This document shows, piece by piece, positions 61,101 through 64,000 of a DNA stretch of 64,000 nucleotides; position 1 is the stretch's first letter, and each line of letters starts with the position of its first letter. Source of the stretch: Platanthera guangdongensis. Taxonomy: Eukaryota; Streptophyta; Magnoliopsida; Asparagales; Orchidaceae. A program made the position numbers and the translations under genes. The notes under the pieces are model-generated. The model was not told the DNA's origin. It searched no databases and saw nothing but the letters and a program-made list of their open reading frames with translations. The stretch lies in contig CM077162.1 of the NCBI GenBank assembly GCA_039583875.1, positions 171,263,220 to 171,327,219 on the forward strand, given 5' to 3'.

Positions 61101-63180
61101 AGTGTTTGAAAGGTGTGGTTTCGAGGGAAGGAACTGAAAATTAAAGTTACCAAATTTTGTTCTGATTACAAAGTAAATTAGAATGAGAAATACAGGTAGC
61201 TGTAATCTAAGTTAGAGTATGAGGAATAGGTAAGTGGATTGTACAGTAAAATGGACATAGCAATTATGAACGCATGCTTGGAGAGACATCAATGCATCTC
61301 ATATATGTCATTGTGAAGTAAAATGTAAATGGTATAAACAGTAAGTAAATGAGAGTAAGATATGGAGGAGAGTGTGTGCTCAGAAGTTTAGTGTATTGTC
61401 CGTGAGTACTTTCAAATATATTTGAACATGTACAATCTGTGGAACTGCTAGCTTTTGTAGATATTTACATCGTAAACAAAGTATTCAACAGAAAACATAG
61501 CTCACAGAACAACTATATGTATGGGTACAGGAGGTCATATTGTACTATAGTTCATATATTGGTGGTCGTATTCTGGATTAACATCAAATAGGCGGAGCTC
61601 GTGTGTGAGATAGTGTTTCCGTCAATTATTTGCCATTAATTACAGCTACAGCAGACTCCATCGATGCCTCATCTGCAAAGATTAACTCTCCTGTTCCAGT
61701 TGGGTTTCACATTGTATCAACATCAACCTTCTTCAGTAATAAATAGATGGTAAGCATGTTTGAGTTGTAAAACAAAACGGATACAATATGTTATGTAGTG
61801 TGTGCAGCAGTAGTACGTACGCTAGCATGCAAAAATCCTGACAGAGTTTGAAAAAGTGATTTTAAAATCACCAGTCGTAGAATGGTTAAGGTTGCTTAGT
61901 AGTACAACAAAGTAGTAGTACTCCCACATATGTGGGGGTACATTGGTGTAGGAGTGAACATAGTCCAGTGTTGTTGACGTGTTGTTTTCACGCGCCATGG
62001 TTTCTGAGGAACAGGTCTTCACAAACAGTTAATATATATTGTAGAATCACAGCGTATATAATTAACAAAGACGTGAGACATGGTGCTCATGAACACAGTG
62101 GTTATCAACCATTGTTCGTGAACGTCTGAGCTCGCCTAAGGAACTTCATCCACTTTTATGTTCAAAATTAGTTCTTTTTGGGTGGTGTCACAACCGTGTC
62201 ATGCCAAACATCTATTTTTAGGACGATGGAGTTCTTGTCCAAACTCACTGGCGCAAAACACCGCACCAAACGAAGCCTTAATGATGGTTGTGATGAGTTT
62301 GACGGAGTAACGCCATAAACAATATCTAGATGTCACTCTGATTGTGATGTATCTAAAGATACCACTTACATCTTATAAATTGCATGTACACACAAATTAG
62401 GTTTCAAATATCTTTAAATAAAAACACATTACCCTGACAAAATATTTGACAGTAACAGATTTTAATACCAGCAGCATCTAAAGAATGATGAACGAAAGAA
62501 CCTTTAAAAGTAAATCTAGATTCCTTTTAACAATCTCATGAAAAGAATAGCATCTTATGCCGAATAAAAACAAACATACCTACACATATAAATAATGAAA
62601 TGTCATCATAAGACCGGAATGATCGCATGGAGAAAAATGAGAACATGATCAGACAGCGGTAATGCATACTTCGATAAATTAATGGACTTTGATGGGAAAT
62701 GTACAATTTTAGGCCGATCTCAAGAGCCGGTGACTAAACAAAAGAAGTGAGACTTCCAGAGCAAGAGAATAAGGAAATGTTTCTCATCAATCTAAACACC
62801 AATTAACAGAGGTATTATATATCAATCATGATTGACATTTCAAGCACACTGTCACATAATTTAGCACATCTATAAGAAGATCAACATTGACCTAAATTAG
62901 CACGCATCGGCACTATACACCATCTCATCATATTTGATCTTAAACTATTATACGATTACTTTGAATTGTTATTTCACAAAAAAAAGAGTGGTGCTAAGTG
63001 CAAATCACTTTTTGCTATGTGTGAATCATGGTTATGTGCAGACCACAAAATTATGTGCAAACCTATCGAAGAAGCACACCCCTCACTCTCTCTCTCTCTT
63101 CACCCAGACAATATCTAAGTCAAAAACAGTTCTGTCACTCATCAATTGAATATAGATTTTGTCACTGCATCCCCTAGTCA
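61101..63180. other. Intergenic region with one MITE remnant
   Basis: No gene is seen. At about 62130-62282 a degraded MITE ends CCGCACCAAACGAAGCC with TTAA beside it, and its start (AAGGAACTTCATCCACTTTT) resembles the interior of the Tourist MITE at 15486. The rest is AT-rich and unremarkable. A CTCT run lies near 63085-63100. Confidence 0.5.
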
Positions 63181-63181
63181 G

Positions 63182-63262
63182 GAATTGAAGGGGAAAGCTT
63201 CATCGCTTCCAAGCTGCTGAAGAGGCTCGTCGTGGCAGTCATCACCTGCATTTTTGTTATAG
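63182..63262 (+). CDS. NEP1-interacting-protein-like RING-H2 gene, first exon seen (partial)
   Basis: Encodes IEGESFIASKLLKRLVVAVI, TCIFVI, a basic residue pair followed by a membrane segment, as at the N-terminus of NIP-type RING-H2 proteins. The AG/GT borders are GTCAG and GTTCGT, and it ends in phase 1, matching the next exon. There is no ATG in frame before an upstream TAG, so an earlier exon or another start is needed, or the copy is broken. Confidence 0.45.
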
Positions 63263-63516
63263 GTTCGTGACCGCTTTACTTTCTCTTATGTACCCATTTG
63301 GAGATACTTCTGCTTTGATATTTCTGCAAATGAGTGACAGGTAAAAGGACTGGAGCAGATTGGGGTTACTGATTTACGTTACAAATTGCTCCGAAATTTT
63401 GATTCACATTGAACAGTCTATATACCCAAACTTATAGTGAATCGGTTCTACTGAAAAACATATTGAATTTTGATTCGTATTGAATTTGCTAACAATCTAT
63501 ATACCCAAACTTATAG

Positions 63517-63623
63517 CCGGAATCGGAGCTATTTCTGGTGCCATCTTCTCCGTTGAGGCAATTAAATTCTCTGTTGCTCTTTGGCATTCCAGTGGATTGG
63601 GGATTTGGAGTGTCCTCTATGAG
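63517..63623 (+). CDS. NEP1-interacting-protein-like gene, second exon seen
   Basis: Encodes GIGAISGAIFSVEAIKFSVA, LWHSSGLGIWSVLYE, close to the GAISGAVFSIEVxExS...LWxSxESGIWxLLY stretch of plant NEP1-interacting proteins, membrane RING-type E3 ligase relatives. Acceptor TTATAG and donor GTGAAT. Phase joins the previous exon to give an Ala codon. The Gly-rich segment normally between the two pieces (GAxTGAxxG-like) is absent. The RING finger would lie right of the window. Confidence 0.6.
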
Positions 63624-64000
63624 GTGAATTGTGGTAAACAAAAACAAAAAAACAACTTTTAATGTATGAAAACACCTGGCTTCAATTGGTAGTAAGGAGA
63701 TGGGGTAGGTATTTCATAACAGGTTTGCACCAAAGGTTCTTAGTATTCAAAAAACTTATTATTTTTTACAGGTTTGCACAGGCAACAAAAATGGGTTGCA
63801 CTTAACATTGCTAAAAAGAACGTTAGCTTGGTACCAGAAACAGAGTGGTAAACAAAAGCGAAGCTGCAGACGGAGAGGAAGAAAAACCTAGATAGTAAAG
63901 AAAAGCGAAGCTGCAGACGGAGAGGAAGAAAAACCTAGATACCGTACCTGCGGAAATTATCGGATACGGATGAAGGTACGCCGTAGCAGTGAGAGCGGAT
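63624..64000. other. Intron or flank with a 45-bp direct duplication
   Basis: AAAGCGAAGCTGCAGACGGA and the following GAGGAAGAAAAACCTAGATA occur twice in tandem (about 63855-63942). Otherwise nothing is recognised up to the window edge. Confidence 0.6.

Overview
This is a repeat-packed stretch of nuclear DNA from a flowering plant. The evidence is spliceosomal exons with GT/AG borders, a plant cellulose synthase gene, Ty1/copia and Ty3/gypsy LTR retrotransposons primed by initiator tRNA-Met, an RTE-type LINE, Tourist-like MITEs and a probable Helitron. The GC-rich exons hint at a monocot, but I cannot name the species. No bacterial, organellar or viral genome features were seen.

The backbone is one plus-strand gene, a secondary-wall cellulose synthase of the CESA4 (IRX5) class. 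Nine exons are recognised between 13505 and 60194, covering about 920 codons. The N-terminal RING zinc-finger exon(s) were not found and probably lie left of the window, beyond a Gypsy element at 149-11381. All catalytic signatures are present (DDG, DCD, TED, QVLRW). Most introns are 67 to 500 bp and the last is 1.6 kb, but two are about 20 kb (15256-35338 and 35793-56632), each swollen by nested transposons. The last two exons keep the protein sequence but switch reading frame about seven times through single-base length changes, so the copy is either a fresh pseudogene or a sequence with polishing errors.

Layout. 149-11381: an old Gypsy gag-protease element with a Copia element (1683-6955), a small inverted-repeat element (7543-7774) and a 27-bp minisatellite inside it. 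13505-15255: CESA exons 1-4. 15256-35338: giant intron holding a Tourist MITE, a CA-rich satellite, and an LTR relic (17183 to about 34025) split by a second Gypsy (17252-24957, itself carrying Copia debris) and by a young chromodomain Gypsy (25746-33188). 35339-35792: exons 5 and 6. 35793-56632: second giant intron with an LTR and 40-bp tandem repeats, a 679-bp TIR element, a complete Copia (40657-45843), a three-level nest (46549-52890) and an RTE LINE split by a Tourist MITE. 56633-60194: exons 7-9 with a MITE, a long palindrome and AT-rich DNA in the last intron. 60311 to about 61100: probable Helitron 3' part on the minus strand. 63182-63623: two exons of a likely NEP1-interacting-protein-like membrane protein gene that runs off the right edge.

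Apart from CESA4 and the NIP-like gene, every long open frame belongs to a mobile element or to a tandem repeat. The elements can be dated relative to each other by nesting, target-site duplications and LTR divergence: Gypsy-1 is oldest, Copia-1 is intermediate and the chromovirus is youngest.
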